Source: Desulfocicer vacuolatum DSM 3385
GTDB taxonomy: Bacteria > Desulfobacterota > Desulfobacteria > Desulfobacterales > Desulfobacteraceae
Length of the DNA stretch: 64,000 bases
Assembly (NCBI RefSeq): GCF_900176365.1
Contig: NZ_FWXY01000004.1
Span: 205,939-269,938, forward strand
Reading direction: 5' to 3'
The notes under the pieces are model-generated. The model searched no databases. It was given only the letters and a program-made list of their open reading frames with translations, and had not been told where the DNA came from. Shown here piece by piece: positions 8,016-17,496 of the stretch; positions within the stretch are counted from its first letter, which is position 1, and every line of letters begins with the position of its first letter. Position numbers and translations under genes: made by a program.

Positions 8016-9950
8016 ATGACTGTAAAACGAAATGTATATCTGGACATGAAATCCGTTGAAACGGCGAAAAACATTCTCTTTGATGCCTTTCCTCCCACAG
8101 GAGAGGTGGCGTGGGAGGAGATTAACTCCTGCGATGCCCTGGGCAGGGTTCTGGCTGAGCCTGCAGTGGCAGGTCTGTCTTCACCCAATTTCCATGCAGC
8201 TGCCATGGACGGCATTGCCGTGGATGCCATAAATACCTTTGGGGCCAGTGAAGAATCCCCCAGATCCCTGGTGCCGGGTAAGGATATGTTCTGGATCAAT
8301 ACCGGTCATGTGATGCCCGAAGGCACCAATGCGGTGATCATGATTGAGTATGTTCATAAAATGGATGAGAACTTGGTGGAGATTGAGGTTCCGGCGTTTC
8401 CATGGCAGAATGTGAGAAAAATGGGTGAAGACATTGTGGCCACAGAACTTCTTTTCCCCCGGGGGCATCAGATTTCTCCCTATTCAGTGGGGGCGCTTAT
8501 TGCAGGTGGGGTGTTTTCCGTTAAGGTTCGCAAACAACCCAAGGTAATGATTATTCCCACAGGGAATGAATTGGTTACCTGGGAAACAGCCAGGGACAAG
8601 GGGCTTACCCCGGGGGATGTCATTGAGTCCAACTCCTCGGTGCTTCTTTCCCTTTGCAAAGAGTATGGCTGCCGGGCCGAAAGCCGTCCCATGGTGGAAG
8701 ATAAGCTTGAATGGATCACCACAGCGGTGGATGAAGCCACAAAATCCGATTATGACATGATCATGATTATTGGCGGCTCTTCTGCCGGTTCCATGGATTT
8801 TGCCCGGCCGGTGATCTCCACCCTGGGGGAGGTGTTTGTCCATGGGGTGACCATGATGCCTGGAAAACCCGTGCTTTTTGGAAAGGTGAACCAAAAACCG
8901 GTGTTTGGTATTCCAGGCTACCCTGTGTCTGCCATTGTGGCCTTTGAACAGCTGGCAGGTCCTCTGCTTTTGACAATGCAGGGCCGGGGAGTCATGGATC
9001 GGGATATTGTGAAGGTACAGCCAGCCCGGAAGATGGCCTCAAAACTTGGCATGGAAGAATTTTTACGGGTGAAAATCGGTGCTGTGGATGATCGCCTCAT
9101 TGCCTCCCAGCTTCCCCGGGGGGCTGGCAGTATCACCACCATCACCGAGGCGGACGGTATTATCCGTATTCCCACCCATGTGGAGGGCATTGCCGAGGGA
9201 GAAATCGTCACAGCAGAGCTGTTAAGACCCCTGGAATCCATTAAAAATACAGTGGTGATCACCGGCTCCCATGACAACACACTGGATGTTCTGGCCGATC
9301 ACATCCGTCGAACCAATCCGGAAGTCAGTATTTCCTCAAGCCATGTGGGCAGCATGGGGGGGCTCATGGCCATTAAAAAAGGCAGCTGCCACATGGGCGG
9401 TGCCCATCTGCTTGCCCCGGAGGACGGCTCCTATAATATTTCCTATCTTAAAAAATATTTGCCTGATACCAAGGTGCATCTGGTCAATCTTGTGATGAGA
9501 GAGCAGGGATTGATCGTGCCCAGGGGCAATCCTCAAGAAATCAAAGGGGTGTTGGATGTGGCGGAAAAGTCTCTTGCTTTCATCAATCGTCAGCCCGGTT
9601 CCGGCACCCGGATTCTGTTTGATTACCAGCTTGATAAGCTTGGCCTTACCCGGGATCAGATCAAGGGATATACCAACGAAGAGTACACCCACATGTCCGT
9701 GGCTGTGGCGGTGCTGTCCGGCCGGGCAGATGCCGGTCTTGGTATCTATGCGGCGGCCAAGGCCCTGGATCTGGATTTTATCCCGGTGATTACTGAATCC
9801 TATGATCTGGTGATTCCGGATCGGTTTTTTGCCACAGACAAGGTGCAGGTGTTGCTCAATACCATTGCTTCCAGTCAGTTTAAAAAACGGGTGGCGGCCC
9901 TTGGCGGATACGGTACGGAAAAAACCGGGGATGTCCTTTGGAAAAATTGA
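8016..9950 (+). CDS. MoeA fused to periplasmic-binding-protein-like domain
   Basis: 644 residues from ATG 8016. An in-frame start at 7851 was rejected because the extra 55 codons are repeat sequence. Residues 1-400 are a MoeA protein (AAMDGIAVDA, VMIIPTGNELV, a GGSSAG loop, MPGKPVLFGK, FGIPGYPVSAIVAF). Residues 415-640 are a PBP-like domain of the kind attached to MoeA and MobA-type proteins in archaea and sulfate reducers (ITGSHDNTLDVLADHI, MGGLMAIKKG, RQPGSGTRILFDYQL, VLSGRADAGLGI). The second part has no signal peptide, so it probably binds oxyanion or cofactor ligand in the cytoplasm. The ribosome-binding site is weak (GAGA). Confidence 0.9.
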   Translation: MTVKRNVYLDMKSVETAKNILFDAFPPTGEVAWEEINSCDALGRVLAEPAVAGLSSPNFHAAAMDGIAVDAINTFGASEESPRSLVPGKDMFWINTGHVMPEGTNAVIMIEYVHKMDENLVEIEVPAFPWQNVRKMGEDIVATELLFPRGHQISPYSVGALIAGGVFSVKVRKQPKVMIIPTGNELVTWETARDKGLTPGDVIESNSSVLLSLCKEYGCRAESRPMVEDKLEWITTAVDEATKSDYDMIMIIGGSSAGSMDFARPVISTLGEVFVHGVTMMPGKPVLFGKVNQKPVFGIPGYPVSAIVAFEQLAGPLLLTMQGRGVMDRDIVKVQPARKMASKLGMEEFLRVKIGAVDDRLIASQLPRGAGSITTITEADGIIRIPTHVEGIAEGEIVTAELLRPLESIKNTVVITGSHDNTLDVLADHIRRTNPEVSISSSHVGSMGGLMAIKKGSCHMGGAHLLAPEDGSYNISYLKKYLPDTKVHLVNLVMREQGLIVPRGNPQEIKGVLDVAEKSLAFINRQPGSGTRILFDYQLDKLGLTRDQIKGYTNEEYTHMSVAVAVLSGRADAGLGIYAAAKALDLDFIPVITESYDLVIPDRFFATDKVQVLLNTIASSQFKKRVAALGGYGTEKTGDVLWKN

Positions 9951-10126
9951 TGGCTTTAAGCGTCTGTTTAAGAATTATTTCCAAGGGGTGGATTTGAGCA
10001 ATTTTGCCGGAGATATGTCTGCTTTAAGCCAGATCAGCCCTTTTAAAATGCTTTTTAAGCACAATGTGGTATTTTATTAAACCGATCTTAAGATGGTTTT
10101 GTACAAACAAGGGCAGGGGAGCTCAC

Positions 10127-10801
10127 ATGACCGGTCACATCAACAAAATAAAAACGTATCTGCTGCTCTTGTTTGTTTTTTTTGTCGTCATTGCAGGGGG
10201 ATCTGTTTGCCTGGGTGCCGGGGGGATTTATTCCTGGATCGATAAGCAGGGGATTAGACATTACAGCAATGTGGCCCCTTCCACCTCCGGTGTAAATGTG
10301 GAATCGTTTCCGGAAGATGGCGCAAAATATCAAAGCCTTCCCAGCGGTACCCGGGATGGGATTCTTTTTAAGGCTGTAAAAATATATGATGGCGATTCTT
10401 TAAAAGTCTCCGGCGCAGGTTTAACGCTCATGGTTCGTCTGGTGGGCATTGATGCCCCGGAGACCGGTGGGGGAAAACATTCTCCCCAGCCCTTCAGCCG
10501 CAAGGCAAAAAATGCCTTTTCCCGGATGATCTCCCATACCCCTTTTACCCTGAAAAGTTATGGCACCGGAGGATATAACAGGGTTCTGGCAGAGCTGTTT
10601 GTGGGAAATCAAAACATTAATCTTCAATTGATTCGCCAGGGACTTGCCGAGGTGTACCGGGGAAAAATGCAGCCGGGGCTTGATAAAAAAGCGTACCTTG
10701 CTGCACAGAAAGAAGCAAGATTACACCGCAGGGGAATTTGGTCCCTGGGAAAAGCCTATGAAAGCCCGCGCTTGTGGCGAAGAAAACACCCCAGAAATTA
10801 G
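10127..10801 (+). CDS. Secreted thermonuclease-family (SNase) protein with DUF4124 domain
   Basis: 224 residues starting at ATG 10127 after GGGGAG; a longer frame from 10064 lacks a ribosome-binding site. Residues 8-30 are a signal peptide or anchor (LLLLFVFFVVIAGG). Residues 33-55 form a DUF4124 module (GGIYSWIDKQGIRHYSNVAP). Residues 85-210 are a staphylococcal-nuclease fold: KIYDGDSLKV, then RLVGIDAPET with the catalytic Arg and Glu, and the second catalytic Arg in YNRVLAELF. It is therefore probably a calcium-dependent, envelope-located nuclease that hydrolyses extracellular DNA or RNA. It appears to be a single-gene unit. Confidence 0.88.
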   Translation: MTGHINKIKTYLLLLFVFFVVIAGGSVCLGAGGIYSWIDKQGIRHYSNVAPSTSGVNVESFPEDGAKYQSLPSGTRDGILFKAVKIYDGDSLKVSGAGLTLMVRLVGIDAPETGGGKHSPQPFSRKAKNAFSRMISHTPFTLKSYGTGGYNRVLAELFVGNQNINLQLIRQGLAEVYRGKMQPGLDKKAYLAAQKEARLHRRGIWSLGKAYESPRLWRRKHPRN

Positions 10802-10859
10802 AACCGCAGATGAAATAATTCGAACGAAACAGCTTGCCTTTTGGCCCATCTACTGAGTT

Positions 10860-10927
10860 GCATTAAAGGCCAAATTAAACCTTTAATGCGCCTTGTGGAT
10901 GAACCAAAATTTTGCGTTATTTCTGTA
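10860..10927 (+). repeat. R4 repeat copy 1 with 10-bp hairpin
   Basis: A perfect hairpin (GCATTAAAGG at 10860-10869, CCTTTAATGC at 10880-10889) is followed by TAATGCGCCTTGTGGATGAA and, 20 bases on, TTATTTCTGT. The same string, with one change, recurs at 45370-45429. It lies between the convergent nuclease and RND pump genes, so it may act as a terminator although no T-tract follows. Confidence 0.55.
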
Positions 10928-10947
10928 GTCCTTAGTAATTTGAAAAT

Positions 10948-13900
10948 TTAGGTTTTGGGTTGAATCGCTCCAACGCCTGCATCCTCGTTCATTCTGTCCA
11001 GTCGGCGGTTCCGGGCCGGTTCCACATCCTCCCGGGAAGGCCAGGTGCCAAACCGTACCTTGGAAACAAGGCGGCGAAAATCATTTAAAATCATCAATAG
11101 ATTGGGAATCAACACCAGGGTCAACAGCGTGGCAAAGGCCACCCCCCCAGCCAGGGACAGGGCCATGGGGATGAGAAATTTTGCCTGGAGGTCCGTCTCC
11201 ATGATCAACGGGGCAAGCCCCCCCACTGTACTCAGGGTGGTGAGCAAAATGGCCCGGAATCGTCGTCTTCCCCCCATCAGCAGAGCCTCTTCAAAGGGCA
11301 TGCCTTCAGCAAGGTTTTCATTGATGCGTTCAATGAGCACAATGGCATCATTGACCACCACCCCGGTGAGGGCCACCATGCCGAAAATACTCATCAAAGA
11401 CAGATCATATCCCAATGCCAGATGCCCCAGAATGGCTCCGATAATGCCAAAGGGTACGGTGATCAGGATCACAAAGGGTTGAACATAGGAGCGAAACATG
11501 GTGGCAATGATGATAAAAATACCCACTATGGCCATGGGAAAGCCCACCATGAGGCTGGAAAAGGACTCCCGCATTTTTTTCTTTTCCCCCTGAAGGGAAA
11601 TGTATAGCCCGGGATATTTTTTATTCAGGGATTTAAAATAGCCGGAGGAGAGCTCTGCCATGATTTCATTGGCATTGGCCCGGTTGTTGTCCACATCTGC
11701 ACTCACCGCCACCCGGCGCATGCCGTTGGTACGGGTGATGGTGGAATAGCCCGGTCCGAATGCCACGGTGGCAACAGATAATAAAGGCACTTCCCGGCCC
11801 TGGGGGGTGCGGATGCGAATTTTTTTAAAATCCGATAAACGGCTGCGCTCTTTTTCGGTGTATCGCACCATGATTTTAACATCATCCCGGCCCCGTTGGA
11901 GACGCACCGCCTCCTGGCCGAAATATCCGGCATACACCTGGCGGGCCAGTGCTTCCACTGTAAGGCCAAGGCTCCGGGCCTCGGGTTTTAATGCCAGGCG
12001 CAGCTCATTTTTACCCGGTGAAAAATCCGATCGAATCTGAAAAACTCCGTCAAAGGAGGCCAGTCGGTCCTGGAGATCCCGGGAGGCCTTTCGAATGGCA
12101 TCCATGTCATGGCCTTGTATCCACACCTCAATGGGGGCCCCGGGGGGGCCTGCTGCCATGCCCTCAAAGGTGAGGGATTTTACACCGGCAATGGTCCCCA
12201 CCTCTTTTTCCCACATCACCATAATCTCTTTTGAGTGGATGCCCCGCTTTTCCGAGGGCAGTAGCACGGCGTGCATGCTTCCGTAATTGGGACCGAAGCT
12301 TGGCATCTCCCCGGCGGTGACCCCCACCAGCACCAGGCTTTTTTTCAGCAGGGGTTCTCCGGAAAGGGTATTGATTTTTCCATTGAGACGAATCATGGCC
12401 GCCTCCACCTGTTCCATGGCCGCCTGGGTCACTTCCGGCGGGGTGCCATTGGGGAATTCCACGGTGGAGGTAATGATAAAACCGTCCAGATCGGAAAATA
12501 CCTTGAATTTAAGCAGCCCCCCCTGCATGAATCCCAATATCACCATGAAAAGGGCAAGGGCAGAACACAAGGATAGATATCGCCAGCGAAGGGCCTTGGT
12601 CAAAAAGGGAGAATACACCCTGAGCACAAACCACTCAAGCCCCCGGGCCACAGCGCTGTGAAGTTTTGTGATCCATGAAAAAAGAAATATCCGGGTTGTT
12701 TTTTTAGGAGCATTGGGGTCGGGCAAATGGCTTAAATGGGCAGGTAATAGAACAAGACACTCCACAAGGGAGATCACAAGGCAGGCAATGACCACCACCG
12801 GAAGAATGGAGATGAATTTTCCCATGATGCCGCTGATGTAGGCCAGGGGTGAAAATGCCACAATGGTGGTGATAACAGCCGCCACCACAGGCATACCCAC
12901 CTCCCACACCCCTTCAACTGCAGCTTTTAAAGGAGGTTCTCCATGTTTGCGATGGACAAAGATCGCCTCTCCCACCACAATGGCATCATCCACCACAATC
13001 CCCAGCACCATGATAAGTCCGAACAGGGAGATCATGTTAATGGTCCCCCCCAGGAGCCACAGAATCACCACACCGCCCCCAAGGGATATGGGAATACCCA
13101 TGCCGGCCCAGAAACTGAGACGAATATCCAGAAACAGCCACAACAGAAAAAATACCAGGCCAAGGCCGATGATGCCGTTTTTCATCAAAAGATCAATGCG
13201 GTCCTGGAGCATGTCTGTGGCATCATAAATCACGGAGATTTCAGCGCCGGGGGGAAGAATTTTTTGTTTTTCAATGACAAATTTGTGAACGGCCCGGGAA
13301 ATCACCAGGGCATCTTCTGCCTGGGTTTTCAGCACATTGATGAGCACCGCAGGCCTTCCATCCACCCTGGCCCTGATGGGGTCCTGGGCAAATCCGTCAT
13401 CAATTTTTGCCAGCCGGTCCAGTGTGATGCGTTCCCCATCCGGACCTGCCAGCACCACAATGTCGGCAAGATCCCGGCCGGTGTATTTTCGACCCAGGGT
13501 GCGCACCCGGATCTCTTCTCCCTGGGTGCGAAGGGTGCCCCCGGCCAGGTTTATATTGCTTTTTTGCACCGCAGACACCACCCGGTCAAAGGTGAGACCA
13601 TATTCCCGCAAGCGTGATTCCGACACCTCAATGCCGATCTCATAGTCCCGGGTGCCGGAGATGGTGGCCTGGGACACCTGGGGCAGCTGCTGGATTTCGT
13701 CCTCCATGCCATAGGCCCACTCCTTGAGGCGTCGTTCAGACATATCTGCGGACAAGGCCAGCATGAGCACCGATTCTTTCAGGGTGATTTCTGAAATAAC
13801 GGGCTCTTCGGCATCCACGGGAAAGGTGGAGATACCGTCCACCTTGCTTCGGACTTTGTCCAGCACCTCCTGGACATCATAATTTTCATCCACCTCTATC

Positions 13901-14178
13901 TGGGCCGTGGCAATGTTTTCTGAGGAGCGGGTGGTGTATTGATCAATGCCCTCAATTTCTTCAATGGCCTCTTCTATCTTGCGACTGATGCCCTCTTCGG
14001 TCTCTTCTGGATCAGCCCCGGGGTAGGGTACGGAGATGGAGATCATATCCAGGGAGAATTCGGGAAAAATTTCCCGGATCATGGAATTAAGGGCAAAGCC
14101 CGCAGCAAGAAAAATCAACAACAGTAAAATATTGGCAAAAACAGTGTTAGCGGCAAAGGCGGCAAGTATTTTTTTCAT
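10948..14178 (-). CDS. RND efflux transporter permease
   Basis: 1076 residues, typical for an inner-membrane RND pump, a proton-driven exporter working as a trimer. TM1 is at residues 13-32. The porter domain follows (PGADPEETEEGI), and the central block has many membrane segments, including the TM4 motif GIVVDDAIVVGE with the paired Asp residues of the proton relay. The second half repeats this layout (LTGVVVNDAIVLIERI). The start overlaps the adaptor gene by four bases (ATGA). No outer-membrane factor is encoded with it, so it probably borrows one. Substrate is unknown. The C-terminal tail of about 30 residues is hydrophilic. Confidence 0.93.
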   Translation of the reverse strand: MKKILAAFAANTVFANILLLLIFLAAGFALNSMIREIFPEFSLDMISISVPYPGADPEETEEGISRKIEEAIEEIEGIDQYTTRSSENIATAQIEVDENYDVQEVLDKVRSKVDGISTFPVDAEEPVISEITLKESVLMLALSADMSERRLKEWAYGMEDEIQQLPQVSQATISGTRDYEIGIEVSESRLREYGLTFDRVVSAVQKSNINLAGGTLRTQGEEIRVRTLGRKYTGRDLADIVVLAGPDGERITLDRLAKIDDGFAQDPIRARVDGRPAVLINVLKTQAEDALVISRAVHKFVIEKQKILPPGAEISVIYDATDMLQDRIDLLMKNGIIGLGLVFFLLWLFLDIRLSFWAGMGIPISLGGGVVILWLLGGTINMISLFGLIMVLGIVVDDAIVVGEAIFVHRKHGEPPLKAAVEGVWEVGMPVVAAVITTIVAFSPLAYISGIMGKFISILPVVVIACLVISLVECLVLLPAHLSHLPDPNAPKKTTRIFLFSWITKLHSAVARGLEWFVLRVYSPFLTKALRWRYLSLCSALALFMVILGFMQGGLLKFKVFSDLDGFIITSTVEFPNGTPPEVTQAAMEQVEAAMIRLNGKINTLSGEPLLKKSLVLVGVTAGEMPSFGPNYGSMHAVLLPSEKRGIHSKEIMVMWEKEVGTIAGVKSLTFEGMAAGPPGAPIEVWIQGHDMDAIRKASRDLQDRLASFDGVFQIRSDFSPGKNELRLALKPEARSLGLTVEALARQVYAGYFGQEAVRLQRGRDDVKIMVRYTEKERSRLSDFKKIRIRTPQGREVPLLSVATVAFGPGYSTITRTNGMRRVAVSADVDNNRANANEIMAELSSGYFKSLNKKYPGLYISLQGEKKKMRESFSSLMVGFPMAIVGIFIIIATMFRSYVQPFVILITVPFGIIGAILGHLALGYDLSLMSIFGMVALTGVVVNDAIVLIERINENLAEGMPFEEALLMGGRRRFRAILLTTLSTVGGLAPLIMETDLQAKFLIPMALSLAGGVAFATLLTLVLIPNLLMILNDFRRLVSKVRFGTWPSREDVEPARNRRLDRMNEDAGVGAIQPKT

Positions 14179-15503
14179 GACCCCTCCCGGGAAGAGACAA
14201 TATCAAGCAGGGTGTTTTCAAGGGGGGCCACCAGACGGGTGATGATAATTTCCTGCCCCGGAGAAATACCATGGGACACATAGGTCTCTTCCCCCTGGGT
14301 CCGGGCCACGCTCACCGGCAGGGTTTTAAGACGTCCGTTTTTTACGGCATAAACGGTATTTTCAAAGGTGACGGCCCACCTGGGAAGGGCCACCACATTG
14401 TGCAATTGCTTCCCCGGTATGGCAACCCTGCAAAACATCCCCTCCACCAAAGGCAGATTTTTACCGGCCATGGCGTTCCGGGCTGGTATCCGCACAGCCA
14501 CGGTGACGGTGCGGCTGGCCGGATCAAAGGCCACGGTGCGGTGCAGGTGGCCCACCCAGGCAGCTCCCCGGGGGTTTTCAGTCCAATGGATCTCCACATC
14601 AACGGGACGGATGCCGGAAAACCATGCCTGGTCAAGGGCGGTATCCTTTGTGTCAAATTCCAGCCAGTCGTTCACATCCCGGCTGTCCAGGGGAACATGG
14701 ATTTCCAGCAAAGAATCATCAGCCAGGGTAAGGAGGGTTACTCCGGGGGTGGCATGGGCACCCTGTTCCACAGATACCGATTTTAATCGTCCTTTGAAGG
14801 GGGCTGTCACCCGGCATCGTTTTACATTGGCAAGGGCTGTGGAAAGGGCCGCTCTGGCCCCGGCCAGGGCGCTTTTGTTTTCCTGGATCTGAATGGGATA
14901 AATGGCCAGCATGCGGGTCATCTGATCCACAAGATCCCGGGTGGTGTTATAGGTCTGTTCTGCCCTGTCCACACTGGAACGGGTTCCCACCCGATCGTTA
15001 CGAAACAAGGATGCCACCCGTTGAAATTCAGTCCCGGCCAGATCACGGTTTCGTTCCAGGGTGGCAAGGCGTTTTTTTTCCAGTTTCAGTTCTGTTGTGA
15101 GGCGGGAGATGGTTTGCTCCTGCTTTTTTACCGTGGCCCGGGCCTGGTCCAGGGCCGATTGATAGTTCACCGGGTCCACGGTGAAAAGAAGATCGCCTTT
15201 TTCAACAATTTCCCCCACCTCCAGACGGGGGTGGACGGAAACAATTTTGCCGGATACCTCCGGTGCAATGTCCAGGGTATTGAGGCAGCGTACCTCCCCA
15301 AACCCCTGGATCAATACTGCCACATTCCGGGGTTGGGCCATGAGGGTTTTAACCCGCATGATCTTTTCCGGTCGCACTGCTTCCCGGGGGGGGACCTTCA
15401 TGGCTTTCAGACCCATCATGGCCCCGGCCCCGGCAATGAGAATCAATATACTGAAAAAAAACCGTACCCTTACTTTGGGAGATTTTATTTTTTCCTGCGC
15501 CAT
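14175..15503 (-). CDS. RND periplasmic adaptor (membrane fusion protein)
   Basis: About 442 residues. I chose ATG 15503 over GTG 15512 because the AGAGGTG ribosome-binding site fits the ATG. Residues 15-35 are an N-terminal membrane anchor (FFFSILILIAGAGAMMGL). A barrel-sandwich hybrid half follows (IAPEVSGKIVSVHPRLEVGEIVEKGDLLF), then a long coiled-coil hairpin at about 115-215, the second lipoyl half (VTAPFKGRLKSVSVEQGAHATPG), and beta-barrel and membrane-proximal domains. It links the RND pump to an outer-membrane channel. It lies upstream of the pump with an ATGA overlap. Confidence 0.92.
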   Translation of the reverse strand: MAQEKIKSPKVRVRFFFSILILIAGAGAMMGLKAMKVPPREAVRPEKIMRVKTLMAQPRNVAVLIQGFGEVRCLNTLDIAPEVSGKIVSVHPRLEVGEIVEKGDLLFTVDPVNYQSALDQARATVKKQEQTISRLTTELKLEKKRLATLERNRDLAGTEFQRVASLFRNDRVGTRSSVDRAEQTYNTTRDLVDQMTRMLAIYPIQIQENKSALAGARAALSTALANVKRCRVTAPFKGRLKSVSVEQGAHATPGVTLLTLADDSLLEIHVPLDSRDVNDWLEFDTKDTALDQAWFSGIRPVDVEIHWTENPRGAAWVGHLHRTVAFDPASRTVTVAVRIPARNAMAGKNLPLVEGMFCRVAIPGKQLHNVVALPRWAVTFENTVYAVKNGRLKTLPVSVARTQGEETYVSHGISPGQEIIITRLVAPLENTLLDIVSSREGS

Positions 15504-15623
15504 GAACTGCACCTCTTCATTTTTAATTGATCATCCACTGCCAGCACCCGGCAGTCAGAATTCAGTACCATAAATTCAGTGCAATGTCATATTTGGGTTT
15601 TGGGAAGATTGATTTTTAACAGG

Positions 15624-15643
15624 CAGGTGATGCAAAGCACCTG
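15624..15643. promoter_or_regulatory. Inverted repeat CAGGTG-N8-CACCTG
   Basis: A 6+6 base perfect inverted repeat with an 8-base spacer lies about 120 bases upstream of the RND adaptor start and just after the GntR gene. The size suits a dimeric regulator site. No T-tract follows on the minus strand, so an operator is likelier than a terminator. The binding protein is unknown; the adjacent GntR is a candidate by position only. Confidence 0.35.
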
Positions 15644-15687
15644 GGGATGTATCTCTTTGAATACCGGTTTTGACTATGCACTTTATT

Positions 15688-16338
15688 TCAAATACCCAGG
15701 AATTTTGTTTTAATTCTGTCAAAATGATCCACCAGCAATGATTTTCTCAAATCATAGGCTTGCTGGGTATTGCCCGACAAAAGTACGTCATTGACAGCAC
15801 CAAATTCCTGGATAACGGAGGCGATTTCATTTTGCCAGTCGCCGCTGGCAAGGGTGATGTACCAGAGTCGAAATGTCTGTTCGTAGAGCCCCTGGGAAAC
15901 TTCTGTCACCACGGGATTATTAACGGCATCGTAAAGAATGCTCCTGTATTCATGATCCAGCAGCACCAGCTTTTTTTTGTCTTTTTCCCGATTGTTGTTT
16001 TTTTCCAAAACGCCGCATGCTGCCCTTAGTTTTTCGATCTTCCGGCCATGTTCAGGGGTAAACCCTTCTGCGGCAAGTCGTCCGGCAAGCCCCTCAATTT
16101 CAAATCTTGCCCGGTAAAGGTTCATCATCTGCTGAAATTCAATTTCTGTTATCATGGTTCCGGTGCGGGCAATCACCCGGGCCAGCTTTTCCCATTCCAG
16201 ACGGTTAAGGATTTCCCGCATGGGGGTCCGGCTGACGCCAAACTCCTTGGCCAGAACATTTTCGTTGAGAATTTCTCCCGGTTTGTACTCAAGGAATAAA
16301 ATTCTTTCTTTTAATATTGTATAGATGGATTGGTTCAT
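15688..16338 (-). CDS. GntR-family transcriptional regulator (FadR/FCD subfamily)
   Basis: 216 residues from ATG 16338. A longer frame from 16464 lacks a ribosome-binding site and has untypical hydrophobic sequence. Residues 5-70 are the GntR winged helix (YTILKERILFLEYKPGEILNENVLAKEFGVSRTPMREILNRLE). Residues 80-210 match the helical FCD ligand-binding domain, with the metal-type pattern of Asp and His (YRARFEIEGLAGRLAA, LDHEYRSILYDA, LLVDHFDRI). It is likely a metabolite-responsive repressor. It is transcribed toward the RND operon and away from the GGDEF gene, either of which could be a target. Confidence 0.88.
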   Translation of the reverse strand: MNQSIYTILKERILFLEYKPGEILNENVLAKEFGVSRTPMREILNRLEWEKLARVIARTGTMITEIEFQQMMNLYRARFEIEGLAGRLAAEGFTPEHGRKIEKLRAACGVLEKNNNREKDKKKLVLLDHEYRSILYDAVNNPVVTEVSQGLYEQTFRLWYITLASGDWQNEIASVIQEFGAVNDVLLSGNTQQAYDLRKSLLVDHFDRIKTKFLGI

Positions 16339-16488
16339 TAACTTATTATCCTTGATATGTGTATTTATTTTTTTTGTATACCATAAAAACACTACTGAAA
16401 AACAAAAGACATACCAAGCCCTCTTCTCCCTGTCAATGTCTTTATCCAATCGAAACCACTCCACTTCTTGGATTGGCAGGCGCTTTTT

Positions 16489-17454
16489 TCAATACACTTG
16501 ATTTCTGCCATTTTGTTTGGCTCTGTACAGGTTTTGATCTGCCATTTCGATAAGAAATTCCGGTGTATATTCAATGTTGCCGTTTTCCGGGGCTGTGGTG
16601 GAAGGTATGACACCCACAGCATGATGCTGTGGAAAATCAATGGTACCCATGCCGATGCTCACGGAAATATGGGGAAATATTGTGGAGTCAATATGGGGGA
16701 TTTTTTCTTTCAACACTGCTTTCCTGGCCATTTCCCCCACTTGAAGGGAGGAACGGTGGCCTGTGTCCGGCAGAATCAGAGCAAATTCTTCCCCGCCATA
16801 CCGGGCCACCATATCACCGGGACGTTTTATGCTTTTTACAAGGGCCGAGGCAATGCGATACAATGTTTTATCTCCCATGGCATGGCCGTAATGGTCATTG
16901 TATTGTTTAAAAAAATCCACATCCACCATGCCAAGGGACAAGGGGGTGGCATTTCGTCTGGCCCTGGCAAATTCATTTTTCAGAACTTCATCAAACCGTC
17001 GGCGATTGGGGATTTCTGTTAGGGCATCAAGGTAGGCCAGCTTGTCCAGTAGTTTGTGCTGATGGACAAAGCGGATATAGTTGTGGATTCGCATTTTAAC
17101 AATGGGGGGAGAAAAGGGTTTGGCAATATAATCCACTGCCCCCAGTTTCAGACCATGTTCTTCATCTTCCATGGAGTTCAGGGCTGTGATGAAAATCACG
17201 GGGATATCCTTTGTTTTTTCATTTTCCTTGAGTTGCTTAATTACCTCATAGCCCCCCATTTCAGGCATGATAACGTCCAGTAATATCAGATCCGGTGGCG
17301 GTTCCTGAAAGGCAAACTTAAGGGCCTGTTTGCCATTCCTGGCCAGAATTAGTGCATAGGTTTCTTTTAAAAGGTCCGCCAGTACCTTCAGGTTCATCTT
17401 TTCGTCATCCACAATCAAAATGCGCGATTTTTTATCAGTTTCCAAGGTTTCCAC
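16489..17454 (-). CDS. Response regulator with GGDEF diguanylate cyclase domain
   Basis: 321 residues. Residues 10-125 are a receiver domain with acidic pocket DD16-17, phospho-acceptor Asp60 (ILLDVIMPEM), Thr at ITAL and Lys in AKPFSP. Residues 145-320 are a GGDEF domain with an intact active site ARYGGEEFALILPDTG, so it should make c-di-GMP from two GTP. The insert at about 270-295 after SIGMGTIDFPQH is unusual. It follows the hybrid kinase gene by 42 bases on the same strand and is the obvious output for that kinase, making this the last member of the hydrogenase-kinase-cyclase series. Confidence 0.93.
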   Translation of the reverse strand: METLETDKKSRILIVDDEKMNLKVLADLLKETYALILARNGKQALKFAFQEPPPDLILLDVIMPEMGGYEVIKQLKENEKTKDIPVIFITALNSMEDEEHGLKLGAVDYIAKPFSPPIVKMRIHNYIRFVHQHKLLDKLAYLDALTEIPNRRRFDEVLKNEFARARRNATPLSLGMVDVDFFKQYNDHYGHAMGDKTLYRIASALVKSIKRPGDMVARYGGEEFALILPDTGHRSSLQVGEMARKAVLKEKIPHIDSTIFPHISVSIGMGTIDFPQHHAVGVIPSTTAPENGNIEYTPEFLIEMADQNLYRAKQNGRNQVY

Positions 17455-17496
17455 CTTTCATTGTTTTTACATCCGGGCTTCATGGCGTTGGGCTTT

